From Rallus limicola (lineage: Eukaryota > Chordata > Aves > Gruiformes > Rallidae), in assembly GCA_022605955.1 (NCBI GenBank), contig JAKCOZ010000018.1, positions 4,968,001-5,032,000 of the forward strand: a stretch of DNA of 64,000 nucleotides. The letters are read 5' to 3'. Positions 12,022-21,470 of the stretch are shown here, in pieces. The notes under the pieces are model-generated. The model was not told the DNA's origin. It was given only the letters and a program-made list of their open reading frames with translations, and made no database searches. Numbering within the stretch: position 1 is the first letter of the stretch; the number at the start of each line of letters is the position of its first letter. A program made the translations under genes and the position numbers.

Positions 12022-14018
12022 GTATCAATTATCTTCTGTTTCAATGACAATTGCTTTAGCCACTATAGTAGCAGGAGTTCCATCCTCTTCTGAAACTTTT
12101 ACAAAAAATGAAACTTTATGAAGATTAGTGGCAGAGAAAGAGAAGCTAACAGACCACAACTATATCTTTTCAGCCTACAAAGCTGGAAAACTAGCCTGGC
12201 TATGGTTCAGATTCAAGGTTTGGGCAGTCAATACAGACAGAAATCCCTCGTCTGCTAATAAAAAAGTCGTGATTCAATCTAGGAGACAATTCAGAACCCT
12301 GGGTGCAAAAGGAAAGGTGGTGGATCATTACAATCTGGAAAAAGGCCACTGTGGTTCACCAAAAGGCAGAGCAGAAAAGAAATCCCAGATCTACTAAGGG
12401 GATTAATTGCTACTACTGATCTTTAGGCAGGTTCCCAAAAGCATGGAATATATTCTGGGTCCTGACATTAAATATATTTAAAGATGGGTGCACATGGATA
12501 AGTTTTGCAACATCTCAGTACTTTATTTAGGAATTAAAGTTTTAATTTTTTTTATAGAAAATAACAGATTAATAATGGAGTCTTCTTGGTCTAGCCATCA
12601 AAAATGAAACAACTTCTAGAGATGTAAGAATCACAAATTCAAACAAGAAATACACACTTTTCAATCTTGAAAGTGATTAACATCTCTAGCAGTTGAGTAG
12701 TATAGTACACTTACAAAGTCTGAACATTTCTGGACTCCAGATCAAAACGGAAGTCCCAGGGCTGTATCCAGCATGATAACTGTTGAACTATCAGCTAGTT
12801 GGTCCTTCAGGAGTTTTTATTCTACAGATTCAGAATTGATCTACATTTGAGACCATTTGGAACACAGCAGAGCTCCTACATCCCTGCAGATGACTGAGTA
12901 AAAAAACCCGTAAAGATATTGAATAAATACAGCTTATAATCAGATGGCTAGTGAGCTTCAGTAGCACACTCTAAAATGAGAAGTTGCAAATGCAACAAAC
13001 CAGTAGGAATGAAAATTCAAAAAAAAAGGTTTATTTTTTCACAACTCAGCCCAGTAACGAGGAGGTGATTCAAATTATTCAGCAGATGGTTCAGATACAA
13101 GAACAGCTTGGTAGAAGCAGGACAAGACTAATTAGAGCATTATGCTTGCCCCTTTTCTTCTTTGCTTTAATTCCCAGATCATTCCTTCCTCCCTCCCCCC
13201 ACAGTGTATCCAGCCTCTCCATTTTCTCTCCACAGTATCATTTGATACCTCAGCAATGCTCTTTTGCAGCAGCCTATAGTGTAAAACTCCTACTGAATAA
13301 GCAGGAGATTTCAGCTAAACAGGAAAACAGGAGGTTGCATTTCCCTCTTGCCAGGTGTGCTACGCTTTTCAGTCATTCTCAGGTAAACTGCTCTTTCACT
13401 ATATTTTCAGCTGTTGAAGTAAAAAGCACCTTTAAATACTCTGTGAATGTTCATGTAGTTTGATGATTGTGTTTGTATGAACTGCTACCTAAGTCAAAAT
13501 TATGCAAACACAGAAGACTGAATGACATAGATTTCACACATCTAAGTTTAGACTGTCAGAAAGCTAAGTACCCAAGGCTTGGAAAACTAGAAAGCTATTA
13601 GGCACAGCTGCTTATGGAGAGCCAATATAAGCTTTGGTCCCTCATACAGCTGTTACACTGTCAAGGGCATATGAATTGCAAGCCTGAGGAGCCATAGGCT
13701 TATACTGCACCCACAACAACAGTATGTTGACTTGCTTAACTATCACTCTTTAAACGCAAGTTAGCTGATAATTGCTCAAATCCACTCTCATTAATTGAAT
13801 ATCAGACTTGTCTTCCCTGACCAGTACTGCTTCACCCACTTTATATTCATCATTAATATTCTGTGCCCACAAACCACAAGATATTTTCCTTGGAATGGAT
13901 AAGGTTATTGACATCCACAAAGCTGCAAGTCTGTATCAAAGAACAGGAAAACCATTTTATCCTGTGGAATGTCAAACTCATACAAGCACCCAATATATCT
14001 TGCTCAGAGAATTTTTAA
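12022..14018. other. Non-coding DNA with one longer unassigned frame
   Basis: This region holds the longest reading frame outside the retrovirus, 159 codons at 12984-13463. Residues about 25-45 are rich in Q, E and I and could form a helix, followed by a short hydrophobic patch (LCLPLFFFALIP) and a basic region. I recognise no domain. The frame starts in ordinary AT-rich sequence and shows no promoter or splice evidence, so I treat it as chance. An 89-codon frame at 12128-12397 is likewise unassigned. Confidence 0.45.
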
Positions 14019-14039
14019 TTTTTTTTTTTTTTTTTTTTT
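14019..14039. repeat. T21 homopolymer
   Basis: There are 21 consecutive T residues, followed after a short A-rich gap by a G-rich stretch (GGGGTGGGGGGG). Read on the minus strand this would be a poly(A) run, but no retrocopy is recognisable beside it. Confidence 0.9.
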
Positions 14040-14879
14040 AAAAAGCTATCGGCTGGGGAGTGCTTGGGGTGGGGGGGAGTATATCTGCCTACGTGAATGA
14101 ATTGCTAGTTCTCTATTTCACAAATAGATCATGTTATTAAATACATTAGGTATCACCTCCTGTCTAGTGCAGAAACACAGCAAATATGAACTTTGGGACC
14201 ACCTAATTTCCTTCTTTGCTCATATAATTTCAAGTAAGTGTGATGGCTAGCTTTGTTTCTTGTCTAAAACTATATCAAGGAAAGGGATAGGATCCTTTCA
14301 AAAAATATTGTATATTTAGGATAATCTAAATGTATGTTGCTTTAAATGGCTGCCACCAATGCTATATTAGCATAACATAAAGGAGGACAAGAAAATATAA
14401 GGGTCATTTACCACTGACTATGTTTTGGTTTGGTTTATTTCATATCTGTGTTGAGCCACTGAGAGATATGCAGTAACAATAACTAAGTCTTTATTTTTTA
14501 CTTCTTTTGGCAGATGTGCTGGTGAGATTGTGGCTCTAAATTAGAACTTGTTCATGGAAGCAGGAGGGAATTCGAGCTGAATTTATTTGAGAGAATTTGT
14601 GAAGTTTATTCTTAATTAAAACAATGTTCTATTCCAAAGACATAAGCTTGTTGTTAGTTACTTAGGTGTGAACTTAAAATAATTGCACAGGCATTGCTTT
14701 AATAACTTTACGTTTACATCCAAGGAATTGAGAGTAAAATTCATAATTCTTCCTTTTTTCTGCTGTGATACATGAGACAGAAACAAATAAGAGCTATGTC
14801 TCAATGGTCAAGAATTTCTGTTCTACCAGAATTAAGTAAGCTTTTCCGTGATGCACTACATGAACACAGAAGTCATTTA
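14040..14879. other. Host non-coding DNA left of the ERV
   Basis: This is AT-rich flanking sequence with no gene. It runs directly into the left 39-bp repeat that bounds the retroviral insertion. Confidence 0.6.
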
Positions 14880-14918
14880 AAGAGTTGAAGAAAAATATTA
14901 GACCTAACATTAAGGGAC
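14880..14918 (+). repeat. 39-bp flanking direct repeat, left copy
   Basis: These 39 bases, starting AAGAGTTGAAG and ending ATTAAGGGAC, are identical to 17248-17286. Retroviral reading frame begins at the very next base (14919), so the repeat is host target sequence present on both sides of the insertion. Its length is far outside the usual 4-6 bp retroviral target duplication. Confidence 0.9.
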
Positions 14919-16106
14919 ATTGCTGAGAGAGAAAAGTGGCCAATGCTCTATCTTTATACTGACTCATGGATGGTAGCTAATGCCCTGTGGGGTTGGTTGC
15001 AACAGTGGAAAAAGAACAACTGGCAGCGTAGAGGCAAACCCATATGGGCTGCTGACTTATGGCAAGACATTGCTACCCGATTAGAGAGGCTTGTTGTAAA
15101 GGTACGTCATGTTGATGCCCATGTACCTAAGAGTCGAGCCATGGAGGAACATCAAAACAACCATCAGGTAGATAAGGCTGCTAGGATTGAAGTGGCTCAG
15201 GTAGATCTAGACTGGCAACATAAAGGTGAATTATTCATAGCTCGATGGGCTCATGATTCCTCAGGTCATCAAGGGAGAGATGCAACATATAGATGGGCTC
15301 GAGATCGAGGGGTGGACTTAACCATGGATGCTATTGCACAAGTTATCCATGAATGTGAGACGTGTGCCGCAATTAAGCAGGCGAAGCGGTTGAAGCCGCT
15401 TTGGTATGGGGGACGGTGGATGAAATATAAATATGGGGAGGCCTGGCAGATTGATTACATCACCCTCCCACAAACCCGCCATGGCAAACGCTATGTGCTT
15501 ACAATGGTGGAGGCTACCACTGGCTGGCTAGAAACATATCCGGTACCCCATGCTACTGCCCGAAATACAATCCTGGGCCTTGAAAGGCAAGTCCTATGGC
15601 GACACGGCACCCCAGAAAGAATCGAGTCAGACAACGGGACTCATTTCCGAAATGCTCTCATAGACACCTGGGCCAAAGAGCATGGCATTGAATGGGTGTA
15701 CCACATTCCTTATCATGCACCAGCCTCTGGGAAAATTGAACGATATAATGGACTCTTAAAGACCACCCTGAAAGCAATGGGTGGTGGAACATTCAAACAT
15801 TGGGATACAAATTTGGCAAAAGCCACGTGGTTAGTTAACTCTAGGGGTTCTACCAATCGGGCTGGCCCTGCCCAGTCAAAATTTCCATGTACTGTAGAAG
15901 GAGACAGAGTCCCAGTGGTGCACATGAAAAGTATATTAGGGAAGACAGTTTGGGTCATCCCTGCTTCAGGTAAAGGTAAACCTATGTCGGGAATTGTTTT
16001 TGCTCAAGGACCTGGTTCTACTTGGTGGATAATGCAGAAGGATGGAGAAACTCGATGTGTACCTCAAAGGGATTTGATTTTAGGTGAGAATAGCCAATGT
16101 AATTAG
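14919..16106 (+). pseudogene. pol: Truncated ERVL pol: RNase H tail and integrase
   Basis: An open frame runs from the left junction at 14919 to TAG at 16104-16106. The first ATG is at 14943; it is an internal Met of pol, not a true start. Numbering from that Met, residues 1-80 are the C-terminal part of RNase H, with a YTDS acidic motif (D7), RHVDAH (55-60) and a late Asp (D77). Integrase follows: an HHCC zinc-binding domain (H104, H109, C138, C141), then a catalytic core with D171 in QIDY, D230 in SDNG and E266 in GKIERYNG. This gives a D,D-35-E spacing with all three residues present. The C-terminal DNA-binding region spans about residues 320-385 and ends in DLILGEN. No frameshift or stop interrupts it. 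In a complete element this part of Pol would degrade RNA in RNA:DNA hybrids and join viral DNA to the genome. Here it lacks the rest of Pol, the LTR promoter upstream and any authentic initiation, so it is probably not translated. Confidence 0.92.
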
Positions 16107-16586
16107 TAAGGTAGAAATTGTATTATAATAAGTGCTAAATAACCCATTACAATATATACATTATTACTTTAATTTCTGTATATATAATTGTTGTTGTGTG
16201 TTGTACCAATGGAGTTACAGCCGGAAACATACACGTCAATGAAGGAAGACTGCCACGATGATGGGATCAAGACCTATCATCACAAGAACTTTTTCCTCTT
16301 CCCCTTTGAAAATGAACACTTTTGATTCACAGACCATGACCATGGACCATGTCAGATGCATTGGTCGAGAGCCCGAGATGCAGTATGCAGCGATCCAATG
16401 GTGCATACTGACACCATGAGAGACTGTTACAACGAATGAAGCCTGAAAGTCATGGACTAAATCATTTACTCAACAAAACTCAGAAGAATGATCCATAGAC
16501 TAAGGGAATAATACAGATATGTGTGTCTGAAACATTGGTTGTACCCAAAAGAAATGGTTGGATCTGGTCATGACGTAAATGGTATG
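16107..16586 (+). other. ERVL 3' non-coding region (no env)
   Basis: Between the pol stop and the polypurine tract there is no env-like frame, signal peptide or transmembrane segment. ERVL elements characteristically lack env, so this is more likely original structure than loss. Confidence 0.7.
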
Positions 16587-16603
16587 GAATAAGGGGTGGA
16601 TAA
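16587..16603 (+). promoter_or_regulatory. Polypurine tract
   Basis: The bases GGAATAAGGGGTGGATAA-like sit immediately before the TG of the 3' LTR, where the plus-strand primer for reverse transcription belongs. The run is purine-rich but interrupted by T, so either the tract is slightly mutated or its core is the shorter AAGGGGTGGA at 16591-16600. Confidence 0.6.
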
Positions 16604-16830
16604 TGTCCTGGTTTCAGTCAGGATAGAGTTAATTTCATTTGTAGCAGCGGATGGAATGCTGTGTTTGGGAGTTAAAATGAAAACAGTGCTGATAACACCC
16701 TGATGTTTTTAGTTGCAGTCAGACAGTCAATGCCAGGACAGGTGACCCAGATGGGCCAAAGAGAATATTCCATGCCAATTACGTCCTGCCCAGGATAAAG
16801 GGGGGCTGATGGGAGGAAGAAGGGGCGGTT

Positions 16831-16857
16831 CCGGGACGCGAGCGGCCGGGACGCGAG
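16831..16857 (+). repeat. 15-bp tandem duplication in GC-rich LTR promoter region
   Basis: CCGGGACGCGAG occurs at 16831-16842 and again at 16846-16857, a period of 15 bp. The solo LTR has a single CCGGGACGCG at 50593-50602. Confidence 0.85.
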
Positions 16858-16940
16858 GGTCTTGGGGGACGGTCGGGTTCCGGGACGGCTCTGGGTGGTA
16901 CGGCCTGAGTTGTGTGGTTCGGTGAGAAACTGCATTGTGT

Positions 16941-17050
16941 ATCAATATTTTCATATTCTTTTGCTCTATAGTCCTGTTAGCATTGTATATATTTTATCAA
17001 TATTTTCATATTCTTTTGCTCTATAGTCCTGTTAGCATTGTATATATTTT
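16941..17050 (+). repeat. 55-bp perfect tandem duplication inside the LTR
   Basis: Bases 16941-16995 and 16996-17050 are identical copies of a 55-bp unit beginning ATCAATATTTTCATATTC and ending GTATATATTTT. The solo LTR carries one diverged copy starting at 50688. Perfect identity of the two units points to a recent duplication. Each unit ends in a TATA-like run just upstream of the possible poly(A) signal. Confidence 0.95.
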
Positions 17051-17247
17051 ATTTTTCTGTTATCTTAGTAAACTATCCTTATCCCAACCCACGGGCCTCT
17101 TAGTTTTCTTGGTTTTGGAGTTATTTGCCCCTTCCTTTTCCCTTCCCTTGTTTCCCCCCTCCCCTTTTTCCCTTTTCTCCTGCTCTTTTACTTTAAGGAG
17201 CAGGCAGCTGCGTGGATCTCGGCCCAAGCCGGGGTGAAACCACGACA

Positions 17248-17286
17248 AAGAGTTGAAGAAAAATATTAGACCTAACATTAAGGGAC
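17248..17286 (+). repeat. 39-bp flanking direct repeat, right copy
   Basis: This is identical to 14880-14918 and starts immediately after the LTR's terminal CA. Its first five bases, AAGAG, would be the expected canonical 5-bp duplication, but identity continues for 34 more bases. Confidence 0.9.
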
Positions 17287-18644
17287 CAAAGGTTATTTGT
17301 GGAAAGCTTCTAAATCTATTTCTGGGAATGGAAGATCGACAGAGACACAGACTTGAGGTGTCTCTCAAGTAATAACAGAATTTAAAAGACCAATAACAAC
17401 CCAAAGTCTACATATTGTCACAGGAATAGTAGTTTTCCCAAACCGTGGAGACAAAATACAATTTATGAAGTGCAGATCCACAACTGCATCTTCTATACAT
17501 TAATAGATTACAGATTTCAGTAGAAGACATGAATTTAATGCAGCACACTAAAACAATCACATTTAGTGAATTTTTAGAAAGCTGTTTTAAATCAGAGTTA
17601 CTGGCTATGAGAGAAAACACCAAGAAAACTGATTTTTGCAAACCTATGTTTTCTTTAAATTCTCTTGAAAGGAAATGCAATTAGAAAGTAAAATTTCCCC
17701 AACATCACAAAGCAGTAAGCAGGAGGTCCAGAAGCCAGCCACGTATCACCTCTCCTGACAAATGCTTTTTCATAGAAGAAATTACTAAGATACAGAAGTT
17801 AGTAGAACAATGACTAGATCTTCAGATTGCTATACACTGCACTCCCCCACAGACACTTAGATGCTACAATGGCTGAATGCAGCCACACTGATAAAGAACA
17901 GCACATACGTAGTTTTAAATCACTCTGAACCACAAGGCAGCATAAATAGATTTCTTCCATTTTCTTCCACAAGGTGTTCATAATTCAGTAAGTTTAAACC
18001 CCAATAAATATTTTTTTTGCCTCTTGAAAACATACAATAGGTTGAAAACATACTAAATTGATTAAACATAACCAAGCCCCTCCAGAAATTTAAGGGTGAC
18101 AGACAAATAAAAGCTATTGTAACTGGCCCAACAAAATAATCAACTCAATAGCTCAATCAAGGCATAAAGTAATATGAAATAGTAGTATTATAAAGATGAT
18201 CCAACAGAGTTTTCTGTAAAACTTTAACCACTGTATTTAGGATATGTATTGCAATTCACATTCAATATTTAAATTGCTGTCACAGTCAGACAGGTCAACA
18301 TAAGGTTTTGCATATAATCATAAAACATATAAAATAATCTGTCACCCAAAGAGATCAGTAAACTTTACCTTATTTCACATCAAATACATAGCTTCCAGCA
18401 GTGAATGTACTAGGATACTATTTTAGGTAAGCAAACTGTGAAAATCACCATGTAAATGTAGTGAGTTCTGTACCATATTACTGTAACAAAATTCTTGTAG
18501 AGAGGGTGCAATCAGTACAATACAATAATTTGAAGCTGAGATGTTTTAATCATACCATCTGGGTTGTGAAACTAAATAGCAAAAGGGCGTTCCTATTAGT
18601 GTCTTGAACAGTAATTGTTATTTTAATTGGCTGAAATAAACTCT

Positions 18645-18660
18645 GCTGCCCCCTGGCCAG
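18645..18660 (-). promoter_or_regulatory. CTCF-like binding motif
   Basis: The plus strand reads GCTGCCCCCTGGCCAG; its complement contains GGCCAGGGGGCAG, close to the vertebrate CTCF core CCASYAGRKGGCAG. It is an isolated GC-rich island in AT-rich DNA, which makes the match more noticeable. Occupancy cannot be judged from sequence. Confidence 0.4.
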
Positions 18661-18736
18661 TCATAAAACTATGTTGGTGTAGAGCTTCTTTCCCTTCAGA
18701 AGGCAGAAGTGAAATTTAAAACTTGCCTTTTGAATT

Positions 18737-18898
18737 AAAAAAAAAAAAAAAACAAAGAAAAAAAACAACAACAACTTAAAATAAAAAAGAAAGCTAAAAT
18801 AGAATTGATACTAGCTTTCATCAAGTTTGAATGTAGGATATAAACCCCCCCCCAAACCAACCGAAAAACAACCACCCCAAAAAACCAAAAGCAACCTC
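18737..18898. repeat. A16 run and A/C low-complexity tract
   Basis: A 16-base A run is followed by ACAAC repeats and, further on, by a C9 run and AAACC-type repeats. Similar A-to-AC-to-C tracts recur at about 20359-20440, 37842-37885, 48140-48190 and 62684-62735. Confidence 0.8.
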
Positions 18899-20358
18899 CC
18901 AATAATCTAACATTAAGCACAATATAATAATTTTTTCAGGGTACTAAAGCCTTCTGGTATTACGTATTTTAATCATGCACCTGGCATGAAATTTCATGCA
19001 GAAAACTTGGTCCTGTAACTACTCCATCTTCTAGCCTTCTGAAAAGAATCCCAAGTAGGTGATAATTCTCATTAATAATATGGGTTAGTTAACTGATTTT
19101 GGAAAACAGAATATATTAAAATTATTTATAGAAACATTAATTTTCAAAATTATGTTTTTAATGATCATGTTACATTTGAAATTAATTGGATTAGTATTAT
19201 TTAAAACCAAAAATGCTTGCCATCTTAACGTGCAGACTATCAAAAACCTGCATAACTCACTTTGCATTTTCACTTCTAATCATTTGATATCCTATTTTGA
19301 CAATTTTTCTGTCAGAATGCTTACTGAAAACTATTTTGTTGTCTTATGTACGTGAATAGAATCTTGCTTTCACTTCTGTAATATGTTTCATTTTACTCTC
19401 CAGTTGCAACACCAAATTTCTTAGCATGCATTTAAGACTGAACCAATATATAAATTTCAATACCCAAAATGTGCAGAGATAGAATCAAGGTGACTAACCA
19501 GTTCACCTTCAAAAGATTAACTTAATAAGTATATCTCTGTGTGAATCAAGCAATATTGAAGTTTTCATCAGTTAATAATCAATCCTTGGTGCTTATCTTA
19601 CTTCTTTGCCTAGTCCATAGCCACATAACAGCTGTGCTTCTGTCTCCTTTGAGAACCTAGAAACAGCGGGGATATCCTCCATGTAAGCAGCAGGTATGCC
19701 ATTAAAAAAATAATAATCTAATAGCTTTGGCCTAATAGCTTTATTGAGAAAAACAACTGAAGATGGTGGTAGAAGCCATCTTTACAGTCAGCAAGCCAAT
19801 TTGCCAAGAACATGCAGCACTTCAGTTCTAGCATTCTCAAAGTACTCGAGATCCCTATCTTGTACCTCCCCAAGAACATCCTAATCCCTGGGTGATAAAA
19901 AGGGGACTTTTTACCATCATCTTGAAACTGGATCAAGAAGCCAAGTTAATGATTCCCTACTGATCAGAAGAACAAGTGAATGTAGACTTTGTAACAACAA
20001 CCAACGTCCTTCTGATAGGCTTCTTAAGGCATAGACTGAAACCTATTTCCTCTGAGACAGACAGTGTCTAGACAAAGGAAACATTTAAGACAGTGTTCAG
20101 TATTTCCAATTAGATGTTATAAGAAGATTTCCCCTCAGCAAGGTTCCTGCTGTGTATTCTATCTGAGGATGAGTAACTCTCCTTAGAGTTTTCTACTGTG
20201 TCAGGTTGTGTGGAGTTCTTTCAGTTTTTCAGACTTGAAATTCCACCCAGAAAAGAGCAGTGATTTGGACCCTTTGTAAGCAGCGGGCACCTTGGCACAT
20301 GGCAATTGCCCCAGTGTTGAAATCAGTTGCCATAGATTAATTCTGTGTATGAGCAAAC

Positions 20359-20440
20359 ATTAAAAAAAAACAAAACAAAACCAACCCCCCAAAAAACAAC
20401 CCACCCAAACAAATTAAAAACAAACAAACAAACAAACCAC
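20359..20440. repeat. A/C low-complexity tract
   Basis: An A run grades into AAAAC and CCAACCCCCC blocks and then (AAAC)n. It has no coding meaning. Confidence 0.8.
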
Positions 20441-21099
20441 TCTTGTCTCAAAGGCAAAGCAGAACTTAATTATTCTCTTGATTCTGTACCTAAAAGGCAA
20501 TTGTTAAACTAATTCCTCTACTTAACTCTGTCCAAGTTTCTCTTTCTTGGGAAAAATGAAATTAAGATAAAATACATGAAGGGTTTTGGTTAACACAGAA
20601 AGAAAACTTGAGCTGACCGACTTACCTGTTGAGAGTACAATCTTGCTGCAGGAGGTTTTAGCTGTATGAGGTCTCCTGCAGACTGAACCCTCCTGAAGGA
20701 CTTCAGGACTTACTGCTGTTTCACTTGATATCTTCACCTCCCAATACTTAATAATAGTGTTTTAAGGGATCTGTAAAGACAAGAAAGTTGATTTAAAAAA
20801 AAAAAAAATTAAATAACTTCAGTAGTGTCACCTTGCAGCAGATTGCTCTTGCCGTATTTTAAGGTACTGGAGAGACAAACTGTGCTTAGGCAACTAATAA
20901 AATGGAAACCTGAGATTTCATCCTATGTTGAAACACAGGTTTGTCATAAAGCAAATAAAGGTACTATTTTAAATTGTAAAGTACTGAACTTTGAGATAAC
21001 TGTGGTTCAACGTCTCGTATGTAACAAAAGGTAGTTATAGTCTGACTTAATGGAATAACAGAAGTTCATTGTGTTCTTTTTGCCAGATTTTAGTGAAAT

Positions 21100-21470
21100 T
21101 AGTGCCCCCAACACAGGGTCCCCAAGAGATTAATGCCCCTGAACAGAGGGGTGAGGATATAAACCCAAATCGCAATGATCAGCAGACGAGTACGTCCTGG
21201 TTTATTCCACTAAAACCAGTTTTATAGAAAACAAATTAAAGAAAAACATAGTACGATGGGAAACCAACAAACACCAAAAAAGGTACAAAACACATTTTAT
21301 AAATAAAAACAAAAAATCATTGAATGAGGAGTTAAAAAGGAGCAATTTCACTAGCATCACAGTCCTGATGCTGACAGGTTTTTGTAACCCCTTCCTTCCC
21401 AATATGGGTAATATCAACCCTAGTGAGCAGGGGAGGGCATAGAAGTGCGAGAATCACACTACACACCAGC
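21100..21470 (-). mobile_element. Possible degraded LTR fragment, minus strand
   Basis: Read on the minus strand there is an AATAAA signal (21201-21206), then CCAGGACGTACTCGTCTGC, a GGGTTTATATCCTCA stretch, and then CTTGGGGACCCTGTGTTGG. A poly(A) signal followed by a CpG-containing U5-like stretch is typical of a retroviral LTR 3' half, and the CpG content contrasts with the surroundings. I cannot fix the ends or the family. On the plus strand AGTGCCCCCAACACAGGG vaguely recalls a decayed lysine-tRNA primer site, so even the orientation is uncertain. Confidence 0.35.

Larger units (their letters stand above)
14919..17247 (+). mobile_element. 5'-truncated ERVL-type provirus (pol tail plus 3' LTR)
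   Basis: The order is: end of RNase H, complete integrase, stop codon, about 500 bp of non-coding sequence, polypurine tract and a full 3' LTR ending in CA. The 5' LTR, gag, protease, reverse transcriptase and the start of RNase H are absent, and no env frame follows integrase, as expected for env-less ERVL elements. The integrase text and the TGTCCTGGTTTCAG LTR start match the class III (ERVL) family that is common in birds. The element lies between two identical 39-bp host repeats, so the truncation probably dates from insertion or from an early rearrangement. It cannot be autonomous. Confidence 0.92.
16604..17247 (+). mobile_element. 3' LTR of the truncated ERVL provirus
   Basis: The LTR begins TGTCCTGGTTTCAGTCAGG and ends GGGGTGAAACCACGACA, giving the usual TGT...ACA ends. 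It is 644 bp and aligns by eye along its full length with the solo LTR at 50364-50937, which is 574 bp. The 70-bp difference is accounted for by a 55-bp tandem duplication (16941-17050) and a 15-bp one (16831-16857). A GGATAAAG box at 16793-16800 lies ahead of a CpG- and GC-rich stretch and could be the TATA-like core promoter. AGTAAA at 17067-17072 is a possible variant poly(A) signal. Both assignments are inferred. Confidence 0.92.
17287..21099. other. AT-rich non-coding DNA, no gene seen
   Basis: No host gene is visible. The region contains a CTCF-like motif, an A/C-rich low-complexity tract and a small tandem duplication of CTAATAGCTTT near 19718-19741. Frames of 60 to 90 codons on both strands show no recognisable motif. 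Confidence 0.55.

Noticed and set aside
15713..15958. 81-codon minus-strand frame
   Set aside because: Antisense shadow of the integrase coding region.
16107..16603. Possible env remnant after pol
   Set aside because: No frame, signal peptide or membrane segment; ERVL elements normally lack env.
16672..17404. Several frames of 75 to 114 codons across the LTR
   Set aside because: They are read through GC-rich and tandem-repeat LTR sequence; no viral accessory protein is recognisable.
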